NCBI GenBank assembly: GCA_963746265.1
Contig: CAVVAM010000007.1
Span: 186,001 to 250,000, forward strand
Direction of reading: 5' to 3'
Origin: Ilumatobacter sp963746265
GTDB taxonomy: Bacteria; Actinomycetota; Acidimicrobiia; Acidimicrobiales; Ilumatobacteraceae
DNA length: 64,000 nt
A program made the translations under genes and the position numbers. The notes under the pieces were generated by a model that did no database searches, was not told the origin of the DNA, and was given only the letters and a program-made list of their open reading frames with translations. Shown here piece after piece: positions 63,734 through 64,000 of this stretch. Each line of letters begins with the position of its first letter. Position 1 is the first letter of the stretch.

Positions 63734-64000
63734 CTACCGAACGCCCGATCGGGTTCGGTCGACCGACGATGCGATCGCCACCGCACCCGCCCCGAACGAC
63801 AACGAGAGCGCCAGTGCGGCCCCCACGGTGCCCCACAGACCCGCGAAGGCGGGGGCGGTGACCATCAGGACCACGGCGAAGACGGATCGAGACCCGACGA
63901 GACCGGGACCCAGTGTTCGTCGCAGGAGGTCGACGACGCCCTGGTGGTAGGCGCGAGCGACCTGACCAATCGCGTTCAACACCAGCGCACCGAGTCCGAT
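63734..64000 (-). CDS. C-terminus of a probable polysaccharide flippase (partial)
   Basis: The end of a membrane protein that runs off the window. Three hydrophobic helices are visible (including VFAVVLMVTAPAFAGLWGTVGAALALSLSFGAGAVAIAS), and the segment GALVLNAIGQVARAYHQGVVDLL looks like a late helix of Wzx/MATE-type flippases. The position within the glycan locus agrees, but the fragment is too short for certainty. Confidence 0.5.
   Translation of the reverse strand: MGLGALVLNAIGQVARAYHQGVVDLLRRTLGPGLVGSRSVFAVVLMVTAPAFAGLWGTVGAALALSLSFGAGAVAIASSVDRTRSGVR

Noticed and set aside
1..64000. CRISPR arrays, insertion sequences or prophage genes
   Set aside because: No spaced direct repeats, transposases, integrases or terminal inverted repeats were seen.

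Overview
The window is high-GC DNA with strong third-position G/C bias, many GTG starts and many 4-nt stop/start overlaps. Gene content points to a free-living actinobacterium, most likely of the Acidimicrobiia/Ilumatobacter type. Supporting this are an MhuD-like heme oxygenase, the ethylmalonyl-CoA enzyme CcrA, secreted proteins with the LDTR-type N-terminal domain, and orphan pilin-like proteins. The taxon is an inference; there is no rRNA or tRNA gene here to anchor it.

Layout. 0.2-9 kb: small housekeeping and hydrolase genes (SMP-30 lactonase, exonuclease III, amidase, RNA cyclic phosphodiesterase, hydrolase, methyltransferase, selenocysteine glutathione peroxidase, P-loop kinase, MazG-like hydrolase, cytochrome P450). 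9.2-18.4 kb: asd and lysC on the minus strand, separated by a methyltransferase and a TetR-controlled oxidative catabolic cluster (dehydrogenase, P450, SDR, Rieske oxygenase). 18.5-27 kb: an alpha/beta hydrolase, a frameshifted mini-LPXTG protein, MhuD, a lipoprotein, an aminotransferase/ALDH7-type dehydrogenase pair, VOC protein and ATP-dependent DNA ligase. 27-35 kb: CopC-CopD-like membrane protein, dnaX, recR, thiolase and crotonyl-CoA carboxylase/reductase. 35-44 kb: secreted surface protein and a giant secreted amylopullulanase with two GH13 catalytic domains. 44-48.8 kb: methylmalonyl-CoA epimerase, a HAD-membrane-GH18 fusion, and two paralogous selenocysteine-containing thioredoxin-like lipoproteins that flank a pilin-like gene. 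48.9-54.4 kb: Ppx/GppA, membrane proteins, a GalE-like epimerase and two more pilin-like genes. 54.5-64 kb: a glycan locus with PglF-, PglE-, PglC- and PglD-like enzymes (bacillosamine-type sugar), a UDP-sugar dehydrogenase, glycosyltransferases, a methyltransferase and the end of a probable flippase.

The most notable result is three selenoprotein genes within about 42 kb, each with an in-frame TGA at the position of a catalytic cysteine and a hairpin just downstream: a glutathione peroxidase (Sec36) and two lipoproteins with UxxC active sites (Sec183, Sec95). Standard gene calling would truncate or split all three. The lipoprotein pair brackets a pilin-like gene whose product carries a conserved cysteine pair, and further pilin genes adjoin the bacillosamine-type glycan genes. 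A redox- and glycan-matured surface pilin system is therefore a reasonable hypothesis, but it is inference.

Two genes (amylopullulanase 5' end, mini-LPXTG gene) contain apparent single-base losses, all within C or G runs. These may be assembly errors rather than biology.
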